NCBI RefSeq assembly: GCF_019049655.1 | Contig: NZ_JAFMOX010000046.1 | Location: 1 to 64,000 of the forward strand | Direction: 5' to 3' | DNA length: 64,000 nucleotides | Source of the DNA: Rahnella rivi | Lineage (GTDB): Bacteria > Pseudomonadota > Gammaproteobacteria > Enterobacterales > Enterobacteriaceae | Shown here: positions 53,348 to 63,832 of the stretch, one piece after another | Position numbering within the stretch: position 1 is the first letter of the stretch | Layout: the number at the start of each line of letters is the position of its first letter | The notes under the pieces: generated by a model | What the model was told of the DNA's origin: nothing | Databases searched by the model: none | Seen by the model: the letters and a program-made list of their open reading frames with translations, nothing else | Made by a program: the position numbers and the translations under genes

Positions 53348-54430
53348 TCACACCAGCACAAACATGCCGTACGGATGGATTTGCAGGAAGAAATTGTCAC
53401 CCGCGGTCGGTTGCAGTTGTGTGGCGTTGACCTGCAACAGCAACGACTGGCCGTGCCATTCTACCGTCACTTCATACTGCGGCCCCATATAGGCCACGTG
53501 GGTGATGACGCAGCGCTGGCTGTCGTCGCCCTGCAAACCCAAGGTGATCGCCTCAGGGCGGACGCCTACCGTACATTGCTGCATGCCCGGTGCGAACGCG
53601 GCGGGTTTCGGGATGTGATAGCCGAAAATCTCCACGGTATCGCGGTGCAAATCCGCCGGGAAGACGTTGGCGTCGCCCATAAAACTGGCCATAAAGCGTG
53701 ACGCGGGCTGGCGGTAAAGCTCCTGCGGCGCGCCAATCTGCATGATTTTGCCTTTGTTCATCACCAGCACGGTGTCGGAAACCGCAAAGGCTTCGCTCTG
53801 ATCGTGCGTCACGTACAGCGAGGTAATGTTGAACTGCTGTTGCAGCTCGCGGATTTTCTCGCGCATGCTGCGGCGCAGGTTGGCGTCGAGGTTACTCAGC
53901 GGTTCGTCGAACAGCAGCACTTTCGGTTTGAGGATCAGCGCACGGGCCAGCGCCACGCGCTGCTGCTGACCGCCGGAAATCTGATCGACGTAGCGATCTT
54001 CAAAGCCCTCTAGATCAACCAGCGACAGCGCCTCGCGCACCCGGTCGCGGATTTCAGCTTTCGGACGGCCAAGCATTTTCAGCCCGTAACCGATGTTTTC
54101 CCCCAGCGACATGTGCGGAAACAGGGCGTAAGACTGAAACACCATGCAGATGTCACGCTGCTGAATGGAACGGTCGGTGACGTCTTCGCCGTCGATAAAA
54201 ATGCGGCCTTCAGAGGGTTTCTCCAGCCCGGCGACCATGCGCAGTACCGTGGTTTTACCGCAGCCGGACGGGCCGAGCAGGGTGACCATTTTCCCTTTCG
54301 GGATCGCCAGGTTCAGGCCTTCCAGCACCGTATTGTTGCCAAACCGTTTGGCGACATTTTTCAGCTCAACAAAGCTTTTGGTGGTTTCTGCCGGTGCGGT
54401 GTTAACCGGGTATTCAGTGGTCATTGTCAT
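53348..54430 (-). CDS. afuC: AfuC-type ABC transporter ATPase (sugar phosphates)
   Basis: A 360-aa ATPase: Walker [10 protein letters not shown], signature ISGGQQQRV, Walker [13 protein letters not shown], switch THDQSEA, and a C-terminal TOBE regulatory domain ([11 protein letters not shown]). Sequences like this were long annotated as ferric (FbpC) transporters, but the AfuABC branch imports glucose-6-phosphate, fructose-6-phosphate and related sugar phosphates. The sugar-phosphate reading is favoured here because uhpABC genes precede it. It is the last gene of the operon. Confidence 0.85.
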   Translation of the reverse strand: MTMTTEYPVNTAPAETTKSFVELKNVAKRFGNNTVLEGLNLAIPKGKMVTLLGPSGCGKTTVLRMVAGLEKPSEGRIFIDGEDVTDRSIQQRDICMVFQSYALFPHMSLGENIGYGLKMLGRPKAEIRDRVREALSLVDLEGFEDRYVDQISGGQQQRVALARALILKPKVLLFDEPLSNLDANLRRSMREKIRELQQQFNITSLYVTHDQSEAFAVSDTVLVMNKGKIMQIGAPQELYRQPASRFMASFMGDANVFPADLHRDTVEIFGYHIPKPAAFAPGMQQCTVGVRPEAITLGLQGDDSQRCVITHVAYMGPQYEVTVEWHGQSLLLQVNATQLQPTAGDNFFLQIHPYGMFVLV

Positions 54431-54447
54431 GTCAAAGCGCTCCAGAA

Positions 54448-56526
54448 TTATTGGCCGGTTTTGGCTTTTGAGCGGGAAATTCGCGCTTCGCCAACCAGAT
54501 AGTCAAAGATGAAAATGATCGCCAGCATCACGACGATAAGGATTGAGCCGTAGGCAATCGCCACGCCGTATTCGCCGTCTTCCACCCGGTTGAGGATGTA
54601 CGCTGTGGCGACGCGGGTGTCCGGCGTGACCAGGAAAACAATGGCGCTGACGGTGGTGATGGCGCGCACGAAGCTGTAAATCAGCGCCGACAAAATGGCT
54701 GGCCGCAACAGTGGCAGCAGGATGTACATCACCGTACGCATCGATCCGGCGCGCAGGCTGAGCGAGGCTTCATCCAGCGATTTATCCAGCTGACCCAGCC
54801 CGGCGATCCCGGCGCGGATACCCACCGGCACGTTACGCATCACCATGGAAATGATCACGATGGCCGCCGTACCGGTCAGATACACCGGCGCGCTGTTAAA
54901 CGCCAGAATGTAGGAGATCCCCGCGACCGTGCCCGGCACCGCAAAGCACAGCATGGTGCTGAACTCGATGGTTTTTTTGCCACGGAACTGCTGGCGTACC
55001 ACGATGTAGGCGATGAGCAAACCAAACAGCGCGGTGATCGGTGCGGCAATTCCGGCGTAGAGCAGGGTGTCGAGCAGCGAAGGCCATGCGCCGTCAGAGA
55101 AGCCCTGTCCGAACAGTTTGGTGAAGTTGTCGAAGGTCAGGGTGTAATCCACGCCCCAGTTGACGGTAAAACTGCCGTAGAAAATGCTGCCGTAAAGCAG
55201 GGCGTTGAAGGCTATCCACACCGCCAGCAGCGCGGTCACGCCCCAGACTAATGTGACCGGCAGCGGCTGAACGTCGCCGCGTGAGGTTTTGCCGGAAATG
55301 GTGACGTACGAGCGTTTGCCGATCCACATGTATTGCACGCAGAACACCAGCAGCGAGAACACCAGTAAGATCACGCCGAGCGTACTGGCGGCCTGATAAT
55401 CCAGCTGTGCGCCGGTGATGTAGAAGTAGATTTGCGTGGCGAGCACGTCGAAATTGCCGCCGAGCACCAGCGGGTTACTGAAGTCCGCCAGCGACTGGAC
55501 GATGACAATCAGAAAGGCGTTCGCCAGCGCCGGTTTCAGCAGCGGCAGAAACACGCGGTGAAAGGTCTGCCAGCGGCTGGCGCGCAGCGTATACGACGCT
55601 TCTTCCAGCGACGGATGAATGGTTTTGATGGCCCCGTCGAGGATCATAAACGCCATCGGCGTGAACGCCAGCACCTGTGCCAGCCAGATGCCGGTGAAAC
55701 CGTAAAGCCAGTTGGTGTTGGTCAGCCCGAACCAGTCGACCATCAGTTCGGTGACATAGCCTGAGCGGCCCATCATCAGGGTGACGCCCAGCCCGACGAT
55801 AAACGGCGGGGTGACAATCGGCAAAATCGAGAAAATACGCCCGATAATCGCCGAGCGTTTGGCGATGCGCGTGGTGTAAATCGCCAGCACCAGCCCGAAG
55901 AAGGTACAACCGATCCCGACAGCCACAGAGAGCAGGAACGAGTTCCAGATCACCTGCAAAATATGCGACTGGCCGAGGACCGTCATAAAGGCCAGCGGCG
56001 CGAAATCTCCGGCGTCGTTGGTGAACATCGGGATGAAAATCGCAATGCTCGGATAAATGATAAACACGCCGATCAGCGCGATGATGCAAATCAGCGAGCC
56101 GAGGACGAAGCGGTCACCGCCCAGCCACTCAAGGCGTGACAGCGCCAGCGAGCAAATCGCGCCGAGGGCAATAAACATCACTATGCTGCCGTAACCCAGC
56201 CCGCGTCCGATAAGCGTGGCACTGACGATCATAAACAGTGCACAAAACACCGACCAGGCGGCATCAAACTGATGACGGCGGCGGGCTTCCAGCCGTTGTG
56301 CATGGCGCGGACGGAACAGTAACGCCATCGGCAGGATCAGCCACAGCAGGCTGAGATTCAGCCCCGACCAGCCGTACGCCGCGAGAATTTCATCCTGCGT
56401 GGATTCCAGCAGACCGTAGTCCAGACTCCAGGACGGCAGCAGCACAAAGGCGAGCAGAATAAGCCCCAGCCAGCCGAAAACCGGGTCACGGCGTCGGGTG
56501 TCAGGCAGGGTTAATGAATGAGACAT
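54448..56526 (-). CDS. afuB: AfuB-type ABC transporter permease (fused, two permease domains)
   Basis: A 692-aa integral membrane protein with about 12 helices in two homologous halves. Each half has the EAA loop contacting the ATPase ([54 protein letters not shown]). This fused architecture is that of the AfuB/FbpB class. It lies 17 bp upstream of afuC and 113 bp downstream of afuA. A hairpin in that gap probably tunes the ratio of binding protein to permease. Confidence 0.86.
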   Translation of the reverse strand: MSHSLTLPDTRRRDPVFGWLGLILLAFVLLPSWSLDYGLLESTQDEILAAYGWSGLNLSLLWLILPMALLFRPRHAQRLEARRRHQFDAAWSVFCALFMIVSATLIGRGLGYGSIVMFIALGAICSLALSRLEWLGGDRFVLGSLICIIALIGVFIIYPSIAIFIPMFTNDAGDFAPLAFMTVLGQSHILQVIWNSFLLSVAVGIGCTFFGLVLAIYTTRIAKRSAIIGRIFSILPIVTPPFIVGLGVTLMMGRSGYVTELMVDWFGLTNTNWLYGFTGIWLAQVLAFTPMAFMILDGAIKTIHPSLEEASYTLRASRWQTFHRVFLPLLKPALANAFLIVIVQSLADFSNPLVLGGNFDVLATQIYFYITGAQLDYQAASTLGVILLVFSLLVFCVQYMWIGKRSYVTISGKTSRGDVQPLPVTLVWGVTALLAVWIAFNALLYGSIFYGSFTVNWGVDYTLTFDNFTKLFGQGFSDGAWPSLLDTLLYAGIAAPITALFGLLIAYIVVRQQFRGKKTIEFSTMLCFAVPGTVAGISYILAFNSAPVYLTGTAAIVIISMVMRNVPVGIRAGIAGLGQLDKSLDEASLSLRAGSMRTVMYILLPLLRPAILSALIYSFVRAITTVSAIVFLVTPDTRVATAYILNRVEDGEYGVAIAYGSILIVVMLAIIFIFDYLVGEARISRSKAKTGQ

Positions 56527-56583
56527 AGCGTCTCCTTATTAAGAGAAAAAAGGTGTTGGCGAAAATAATGCTGAGTGCGTTAA

Positions 56584-56603
56584 CTCCCCCTTTGCAGGGG
56601 GAG
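56584..56603 (-). promoter_or_regulatory. Intercistronic hairpin between afuA and afuB
   Basis: Stem CTCCCCC/GGGGGAG with a 6-nt loop and no T run. Such structures often protect the binding-protein mRNA and lower downstream expression. Confidence 0.5.
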
Positions 56604-56639
56604 GCGCAAAGCGCGTTCACTCAATAAGTACGCGGGCTT

Positions 56640-57680
56640 TTATTGAGACTCTTTGCCCATCTTCACTTCGTTGACCCACTTGGTGATGAGCTCTTTACGC
56701 ATATCGGATGCGCCGTACTTGTCCATGTCGTAATTGATGAGCTTCAGGTCGCTCATTTTCAGCGAGTTCGGGGAGGTTTCTGCGGTGGTGTTGGTCAGGA
56801 TTTGATAAGACTGGCCTTTTTTCCATGCCAGTTCCTGCGCCTCTTTGGACAATGCCCAGTCAACGAACAGTTTGGCGTTATCCAGGTTACGTGCGCCTTT
56901 CAGGATGCTGACGCCGCCGATTTCATAGCCGGAACCTTCGCACGGGGAAATCAGTTTCAGCGGTGCGCCGCTCTCTTTTTCCTGAGCGTAATCGTGCAGG
57001 AAGCCGATGCCGATGGCAGTTTCACCGCGTGCGGCGTTACGCGCCGGGGCGATACCGGATTTGGTGTACTGGGAGATATTGTTGTTGAGTTTTTTCAGGT
57101 AATCGAACGCCTGATCTTCGCCCCACAGCTGCGCGAAGGTCGCCAGCGCGGTGTAGGCGGTGCCGGAACTTTGCGGATCGGCAATCTGGATTTCGCCTTT
57201 GTAAATCGGGTTGGTCAGGTCTTTCCAGCATTTAGGTTCTGGCAGATTTTTCTCTTTCAGGCGGTTGGTATTCACGCCGACGCCCAGAATGCCGATGTAC
57301 ACGGCGGAAGAGTAGTTACCTTTGCGCTTAGCCGGATCCTGGAAGGCAGGCATGATTTGCGCGAGGTTAGGGGATTTATACGCCTGCAACAGATCCATTT
57401 CACCGGCCTGTGACTGCGGATCTAAGGTGCCGCCGTACCAGACGTCAGCCTGCGGGTTCTTTTTCTCGGCTTCCACTTTCGCCAGCGTGCTGCCGGAACC
57501 GTTGCGGATGAAGGAGGTTTTGACGTCGTACTTTTCCCCGAAGGCTTTGGTTTCTTCTTCACACATGGCGTTGGTGGCGCTGCAATACACCACCAGACGG
57601 CCTTTGGCCTGAGCGGCACCGGTGAACGCCGTCATGGCGACCGCCGCGGCGAGGAGAGAGTAAGTCAGAGTCGTTTTCAT
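56640..57680 (-). CDS. afuA: AfuA-type periplasmic sugar-phosphate-binding protein
   Basis: A 346-aa protein with a signal peptide (MKTTLTYSLLAAAVAMTAFTGAAQA) followed by GRLVVYCSATNAMCEEETKAFGEKYDVKTSFIRNGSGSTLAKVEAEKKNPQADVWYGGTLDPQ. Family knowledge: AfuA binds glucose-6-P, fructose-6-P and sedoheptulose-7-P, not iron. The SGSTLAK and NPQADVWYGGT segments fit that branch. The gene begins 44 bp after uhpC stops, so it is read from the same transcript or from a promoter inside uhpC. Ligand assignment rests on family and context. Confidence 0.85.
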   Translation of the reverse strand: MKTTLTYSLLAAAVAMTAFTGAAQAKGRLVVYCSATNAMCEEETKAFGEKYDVKTSFIRNGSGSTLAKVEAEKKNPQADVWYGGTLDPQSQAGEMDLLQAYKSPNLAQIMPAFQDPAKRKGNYSSAVYIGILGVGVNTNRLKEKNLPEPKCWKDLTNPIYKGEIQIADPQSSGTAYTALATFAQLWGEDQAFDYLKKLNNNISQYTKSGIAPARNAARGETAIGIGFLHDYAQEKESGAPLKLISPCEGSGYEIGGVSILKGARNLDNAKLFVDWALSKEAQELAWKKGQSYQILTNTTAETSPNSLKMSDLKLINYDMDKYGASDMRKELITKWVNEVKMGKESQ

Positions 57681-57724
57681 GGTGTTTACCTTTTTTTAGT
57701 TATGTTGCAGGACAGAGAACCTTG

Positions 57725-59041
57725 TCAGTTGTCCGGCGGAGCGGACTGTAATTCGCGTTTGCTGATCCCGGCCATCATCATGGGCATCAGCAGCAGCCCG
57801 ACGAACGCCGAAGCCATCGTCAGCACGGCAAAAAATCCGGACCAGCCGTAGTGTTGCATCACCACCGCCAGCGGCCATCCCGCCAGCGCCGCGCCGAGGT
57901 AGGCAAACAGCCCGAGAAATCCGGTCACCGTGCCCGCCGCGTCTTTGTGTGAGTATTCGGTTGCCGCCAGACCAATCAGCATTTGCGGCCCGAACACAAA
58001 AAATCCGATGCTGAAGAAACTCAGCGCCAGCAACCCGAAATGATGCACCGGTGCCAGCCACAGGGCGGTGACGGTCAGAAACAGCCCCAGTGAAAACAGT
58101 AAAATCATCGGGGCGCGCTGCCCGCGAAACAGCAGGTCAGAGCCCCATCCGGCAAACAACGCGCCGAGCAGGCCGCCGAGCTCGAAAAGTGACAGTGTCG
58201 CGTTTGCGCTCAGCAAATTGACCCCGTGATTCTCCGCCAGCCAGATATTCCCCCAGTCGTTGAGCGCAATGCGGATGAGGTACACCAGCACATACGAGAC
58301 GCCCAGGAGCCAGATTGTCCGGTTTTGCAAAATCGTCTGGCGCAGGATCTGCGTCATACTCATCGGCGGGCTTTGCTGCTCCTGTCTCAGTTCCAGCGGG
58401 TCACGCCGCCAGACGCCCACCGTGGGCAATCCTTCCTGCTGCGGTGTGCCGCACAGCTGGCGGCAAAGCCATAATCCGAGAACGATCCCGACCGCGCCCG
58501 GCACCAGCAGCGCCGCCTGCCAGCCCCAGGTGGCGGCCAGTAAACCCGAGAGCAGCGGAACCGCCGCGCCACCGATGTTGATCGACGTGTTCCAGCAGCC
58601 CCACCAGAAACCGCGTTCGTTGCGCGAATACCAGTGGGTCAGCAATCTGGCGCACGGCGGCCATCCCCAGCCCTGAAAGAATCCGTTCAGCGTCCAGACA
58701 ATCAGCAACGCGGTCAGCGAATGGCAGAAGGCGAACAGAATATTCAGCACGCCGGTCATCAGTAATCCGACGCCCATAAACCAGCGGGCACCGGTGCGGT
58801 CGCTGTAAATACCCGAGATAAATTTCGAGCCGCCGTAGGCCAGATAAAACAGCGTGCCGAGCAGGCCGATATCGCCTTTGGTCAGCCCCAGTTCCAGCTG
58901 CATCACCGGCATCGCGAAATTCACGCTGCGGCGGGTGAGATAGAACGCGGCGTAGCCAATGACCATCGACAGCAATAAATGCACGCGCCAGTAACGGTAA
59001 TTTTTATCCACGTCGGTGGCGGATAACGGCGTTGCTGTCAT
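57725..59041 (-). CDS. uhpC: UhpC-like MFS sensor of external hexose phosphate
   Basis: A 438-aa membrane protein of the organophosphate:Pi antiporter family, matching E. coli UhpC (439 aa) closely: YRYWRVHLLLSMVIGYAAFYLTRRSVNFA, GLLGTLFYLAYGGSKFISGIYSDR, FQGWGWPPCARLLTHWYSRNERGFWWG, and GFFVFGPQMLIGLAATEYSHKDAAGTVTGFLGLFAYLGAALAGWP. UhpC senses outside glucose-6-phosphate and signals through UhpB. The start at 59041 has GGAG upstream; the longer reading adds 20 residues. It lies between uhpB and afuA in the same direction. Confidence 0.9.
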   Translation of the reverse strand: MTATPLSATDVDKNYRYWRVHLLLSMVIGYAAFYLTRRSVNFAMPVMQLELGLTKGDIGLLGTLFYLAYGGSKFISGIYSDRTGARWFMGVGLLMTGVLNILFAFCHSLTALLIVWTLNGFFQGWGWPPCARLLTHWYSRNERGFWWGCWNTSINIGGAAVPLLSGLLAATWGWQAALLVPGAVGIVLGLWLCRQLCGTPQQEGLPTVGVWRRDPLELRQEQQSPPMSMTQILRQTILQNRTIWLLGVSYVLVYLIRIALNDWGNIWLAENHGVNLLSANATLSLFELGGLLGALFAGWGSDLLFRGQRAPMILLFSLGLFLTVTALWLAPVHHFGLLALSFFSIGFFVFGPQMLIGLAATEYSHKDAAGTVTGFLGLFAYLGAALAGWPLAVVMQHYGWSGFFAVLTMASAFVGLLLMPMMMAGISKRELQSAPPDN

Positions 59042-59130
59042 GGTGTTCTCCAACTTGATGAGGCGAGTGTAGGCGGGTGTTTTGTCGGGCGGATGAGACA
59101 AGGTTTTAGATGACTAGGAATTAGTCCTAG

Positions 59131-60660
59131 TCAGGGCGATGTTCTTTGCAAATCTGTGGGCAACTTAACAATTATGCGGGTGCCATCCTGCTGATGAACC
59201 AGCCATTCGCCGCCCAGCGCGCGCACGCGTTCCTCGATGCCGCGCAGCCCGAAGCCTTCTTTCACCGGCAGGGCAAAGCCGACGCCGTTGTCACTGACCG
59301 TCAGCACCAGCATGTTGTGTTGCACGGTCAGGCTGACGCGCACCTGCGTCGCACCGGCATGTTTATTGATGTTGTTGAGCAGTTCCTGCACCAGCCGGTA
59401 CAGCGTGAAAATCAGGGTGTCATCGGAGGGCGCGTCGGTCAGGCGGTAATCGAGCTGAAAATCAACGCCCTGTTGCGCGAAGGCAAATTCATCCGCCAGA
59501 TGGTGCAGGGCCACGTCGAGCGACATTTCATCCAGCACCGGCGGGCGCAGCTGGCGCAATAACTGGCGGGTGGTGTGGTGAATGCGCTGCGACAGTTCGC
59601 CAATTTGTCTGGCGGCGGCGTGGGTGGCCGCACCGGGCGGGCTGCGATCGACCAGCATCGCCTGGATCTGAATGGCGGTAATGTTCTGCCCGATTTCATC
59701 GTGCAGCTCGCGGGCGATTTCCTTGCGCACCGCTTCCTCGGTATGCACCAGCCGCTCCGTCAGCTGGCGACGGGTGTGCAACTCCTGCTCAAGCTGCAAA
59801 CGGTAACGGTTGAGATGCGACGCCAGCTGCTGCTGACGGCTGATGGCAATCCCCAGCCCGATGCCGAGCAGCGCCTGCGTGGAGAGAAACAGTTCCAGCT
59901 CGAGCAAATCGTGAAACGCGCCGCTCATCTGCCGCGTGACCGTGATCATCAGGCTGCCCAGCACCGCCGCCAGCACGCCACCCTGCCAGCCGAAGGCGTA
60001 AGCCATCACCACGTTGGGCAGAAAAACCAGAATGATCAGCAGCCGTTCCACTTCCGGCGCCAGTGTCATTTGCAGACAAACGGCGAGGGCGAAGAACAGT
60101 GAACACCAGATCAGGAGCGACGTGCGCAGCGGCGGATCGGGGATCTCTTGCGCCAGCAGGTTTTGCAGATGCTGCTGTTTAAGATATTCATAAATCAGAT
60201 AGATAAACGGCGTCAGCAGAATGCCGCCGGTGAAGGAGGCCAGCAGCGTCTGGCTCAGCGGCGAATTCAGCCACAGGCCGGGTACCGCCATCTGCAACAG
60301 GCTGTTACCGGCCACCGCGCCAAGCAACAGCAAAAGCCGTTGCCAGTAAAGGGTAAACCGTCGCCAGAAATGCTGCACGAGTGCGGCGGGGATCAGGCTG
60401 AGCAGGGGTGAAAGCAGGATGATCCAGTGCGTCTGCAACTGTTCGCTGTGCAGCCAGACGGCAATGCCTAATTCTGACGCCAGCATCACCGGCCAGTAAC
60501 GCCGCGAAAGCAGCGTCATCAGCGCCAGACGCAGACCCTGCGGCAGGAGCAGCATCGCCTGCTGACCATTTTGCGTGAGATAAAAACTGATCGACCACAA
60601 CGCCAGCCAGCACAGGCTGTAGAAAATGGCGAGAAACAGCGTCAGCCCAGCCCGGCGCAT
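59131..60660 (-). CDS. uhpB: UhpB-like histidine kinase
   Basis: A 509-aa membrane kinase. An N-terminal half with about eight helices (MASE1-like) is followed by the HisKA_3 phosphoacceptor box ARELHDEIGQNITAIQIQAML (His near 311) and an ATPase domain with LVQELLNNINKHA (N box) and VSDNGVGF (G1). It phosphorylates UhpA when UhpC detects hexose phosphate. The start at 60660 overlaps the uhpA stop by one base (TGATG) and aligns with E. coli UhpB (500 aa). Confidence 0.9.
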   Translation of the reverse strand: MRRAGLTLFLAIFYSLCWLALWSISFYLTQNGQQAMLLLPQGLRLALMTLLSRRYWPVMLASELGIAVWLHSEQLQTHWIILLSPLLSLIPAALVQHFWRRFTLYWQRLLLLLGAVAGNSLLQMAVPGLWLNSPLSQTLLASFTGGILLTPFIYLIYEYLKQQHLQNLLAQEIPDPPLRTSLLIWCSLFFALAVCLQMTLAPEVERLLIILVFLPNVVMAYAFGWQGGVLAAVLGSLMITVTRQMSGAFHDLLELELFLSTQALLGIGLGIAISRQQQLASHLNRYRLQLEQELHTRRQLTERLVHTEEAVRKEIARELHDEIGQNITAIQIQAMLVDRSPPGAATHAAARQIGELSQRIHHTTRQLLRQLRPPVLDEMSLDVALHHLADEFAFAQQGVDFQLDYRLTDAPSDDTLIFTLYRLVQELLNNINKHAGATQVRVSLTVQHNMLVLTVSDNGVGFALPVKEGFGLRGIEERVRALGGEWLVHQQDGTRIIVKLPTDLQRTSP

Positions 60661-61283
60661 CAGGCGAGAAGGTGATGCTGTATGGCGAAATGAACCAGTT
60701 CGATGGTGGTATCGCACTGGAGTTTGCCAAGGATATTGGCGCGGTGAACGTGCACGGTTTTGTGGCTGAGTTCGAGCTGTTCGGCAATCGCTTTCACGCT
60801 CAGCCCGTTGACCAGCAGATCGAAAATCTCGCGTTCACGCGGTGTCAGCGCCTGCAAGGCTTTCGGCGTTTGCTGACTCTGACGCAGCGCCAGCAGGGCA
60901 TCGGAGCAGAGATAGCGGCCACCGGCGTGCACGGTGCGGACCGCCTGCACCAGCTCTTCAGGGCCGCAGCGTTTGGTGAGATAGCCGCCCGCACCGGCAT
61001 CCAGCGCACTTTGTACAAACGCAGTGGTGTCGTAAATGCTCAGAATGATGGCGCGGAAATTGGGGCGCTGCTGCCGTAAACGCGACAGCAAACTTAATCC
61101 GCTTTCATCGGGCATGGCGATATCCATCACCGCCACGTCAATATTCATTTTCAGCAGCGACGTCCACGCATTCGCCGCCGACGCATACTGGCCGACAATC
61201 TGGATATCCGGCTCAAGGCCGAGCAACTGGGCAAAACCGGAACGCACCACCACGTGGTCGTCAATCAAAGCAACGTTAATCAT
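60660..61283 (-). CDS. uhpA: UhpA-like response regulator
   Basis: A 207-aa NarL-type regulator: MINVALIDDHVVVRSGFAQLLGLEPDIQIV begins the receiver, which has acidic residues DD, the phosphorylated Asp in VAVMDIAMPDESGL, and the conserved Lys in YLTKRCGPEELVQAV. The LuxR helix-turn-helix is LTPREREIFDLLVNGLSVKAIAEQLELSHKTVHVHRANIL. It activates sugar-phosphate transport genes. The start at 61283 aligns with E. coli UhpA (196 aa). It is the first gene of uhpABC-afuABC; the usual target uhpT is absent. Confidence 0.92.
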   Translation of the reverse strand: MINVALIDDHVVVRSGFAQLLGLEPDIQIVGQYASAANAWTSLLKMNIDVAVMDIAMPDESGLSLLSRLRQQRPNFRAIILSIYDTTAFVQSALDAGAGGYLTKRCGPEELVQAVRTVHAGGRYLCSDALLALRQSQQTPKALQALTPREREIFDLLVNGLSVKAIAEQLELSHKTVHVHRANILGKLQCDTTIELVHFAIQHHLLA

Positions 61284-61399
61284 TAGGCGTAACTGAATGT
61301 AAATGAGATTCGCATAATGCTCATGAATAGTTGCAGTTGGCAACACGGAACGGAGGAATTGCAGGGCAGGTAACGGAATTTGAGTTAGTCAGGAGGGAA

Positions 61400-61427
61400 G
61401 AAAGAAAAGGGCGCGGTGTTCCGCGCC
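61400..61427 (-). terminator. Terminator after pth
   Basis: On the minus strand GGCGCGG-AACA-CCGCGCC is followed by CTTTTCTTTCTT, about 14 bp after the pth stop codon. Confidence 0.7.
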
Positions 61428-61440
61428 ACGTCACTCTTAT

Positions 61441-62031
61441 TTACAACTCAGCTTTGAAGGTATGCAGGCGGCGCATGGTTTTTTCCAGGCCTTCCTTCAT
61501 CAGCAGTTCAGTACAGCGCAGGGATTCATCAATCGCATCGTCAATCAGCTTTTGTTCGCTGGCTGGCGGCTTGCCGAGCACGAACCCGACCACTTTGCTT
61601 TTATCGCCCGGATGGCCGATACCAATGCGCAGGCGATAGAAATTCGGGTTATTGCCGAATTTGCTCTGAATGTCTTTCAGACCGTTATGGCCGCCGTTAC
61701 CGCCGCCCAGTTTGATTTTCGCCATGCCCGGCGGGATATCCAGCTCGTCGTGCGCGACCAGAATTTCATCCGGCTCGATGCGGTAGAACTGCGCCATCGC
61801 CAGCACCGCTTTGCCGCTCAGGTTCATAAACGTGGTCGGCACCAGCAGACGAACGTCCTGACCGGCCAGTGACAGACGGGCGGTATAACCAAAAAACTTA
61901 CTTTCTTCTTTCAGTTGCTGGTTGTGCTGGCGGGCGAGGAGATCCACGTACCAGGCACCGGCATTGTGGCGGGTCTGGGCATATTCGGCACCGGGATTGG
62001 CCAGGCCGACAATTAATTTAATGCTGCTCAC
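61441..62031 (-). CDS. pth: Peptidyl-tRNA hydrolase
   Basis: A 196-aa essential enzyme that frees tRNA from peptidyl-tRNA dropped by ribosomes. Catalytic residues are visible: Asn10-region [16 protein letters not shown] with His20, FMNLSGKAV (Asn68), HDELDIPPG (Asp93) and [11 protein letters not shown] (Asn114). Length equals that of E. coli Pth (194 aa) within two residues. It normally precedes ychF; here a terminator and the 16-kb uhp/afu, SPFH and SulP block come between them. Confidence 0.96.
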   Translation of the reverse strand: MSSIKLIVGLANPGAEYAQTRHNAGAWYVDLLARQHNQQLKEESKFFGYTARLSLAGQDVRLLVPTTFMNLSGKAVLAMAQFYRIEPDEILVAHDELDIPPGMAKIKLGGGNGGHNGLKDIQSKFGNNPNFYRLRIGIGHPGDKSKVVGFVLGKPPASEQKLIDDAIDESLRCTELLMKEGLEKTMRRLHTFKAEL

Positions 62032-62323
62032 GGTTTTTCGCTTCTTTATCGGGTGAGGTTTAGGCGCACAGTTTACCTGCCTGTCAGTGCCATGCCAAAT
62101 AAAGGGCAGGGGAAAAGCCGTAGATACCGTTGAAAATGAATAATGCAGTCGGATAACTATTCACCCTTCGAATGTATCTGACTGGAAAACGTAAAGATTT
62201 GTCATCCAATGTTCTCTGTCTGTGATCGTTGCCTCAAAGTGAACCAGATGGGACGTCTATAGTTAAGGCAGAAAAAGACAAGACAGCAATGATGCTAAGA
62301 CTATCGACGACTGGAGGTGACAA

Positions 62324-62596
62324 ATGAAACGTAAAACCGCAACAGTATTGGGCAATGCCCTGATGGGACTCGGTTTGCTCACAATGGTCGGTGGCGTTGG
62401 TTATTCGATTTTAAATCAGCTGCCAGAACTGGGTCTGCCACAATTTCTGGCCCACGGCGCAATCGGCAGTATCTTCATCGGTGCCATCTTATGGCTGACC
62501 GGTGCGAGAGTAGGCGGACGCGAACGCGTTGCCGACCGCTACTGGTGGGTACGTCATTATGATTCACGCTGCAACAAGTCCCATCGCCATTCCTGA
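62324..62596 (+). CDS. ychH: DUF2583 membrane protein YchH
   Basis: A 90-aa inner-membrane protein with two hydrophobic helices (about residues 8-30 and 42-62) and a basic C-terminus (GGRERVADRYWWVRHYDSRCNKSHRHS). It matches enterobacterial YchH, a stress-induced protein of unknown mechanism, in sequence pattern and in its position between pth and prs. GGAGG lies 7 bases before the start. It is divergent from pth with a 292-bp gap and ends in a terminator. Confidence 0.9.
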   Translation: MKRKTATVLGNALMGLGLLTMVGGVGYSILNQLPELGLPQFLAHGAIGSIFIGAILWLTGARVGGRERVADRYWWVRHYDSRCNKSHRHS

Positions 62597-62616
62597 TTTG
62601 TCCGGATGGCAGGCAT

Positions 62617-62654
62617 AAAAAAACCGTTGTCGCTCACGCCACAACGGTTTTTTT
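62617..62654. terminator. Bidirectional terminator between ychH and prs
   Basis: AAAAAACCGTTGT/ACAACGGTTTTTT stem with A and T runs on both sides, between two stop codons. Confidence 0.9.
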
Positions 62655-62722
62655 CATTTCTGCACAAGCTAAAACATCTGCCGGGCGAAAACAAAACGCC
62701 CCTGTAAACAGGGGCGTGATGA

Positions 62723-63745
<1,023 letters not shown>

Positions 63746-63832
63746 TTATGCTCACGATACTTCTAAATCTTACTACTTAAATCTGTTGAATAATTGGCTG
63801 GCAAAGAACAGACACAAAACTACTGTGACGCT

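Noticed and set aside
53348..57680. Reading the ABC genes as a ferric iron (FbpABC) transporter
   Set aside because: The binding protein fits the AfuA branch and the operon continues directly from uhpABC, with no Fur box seen.
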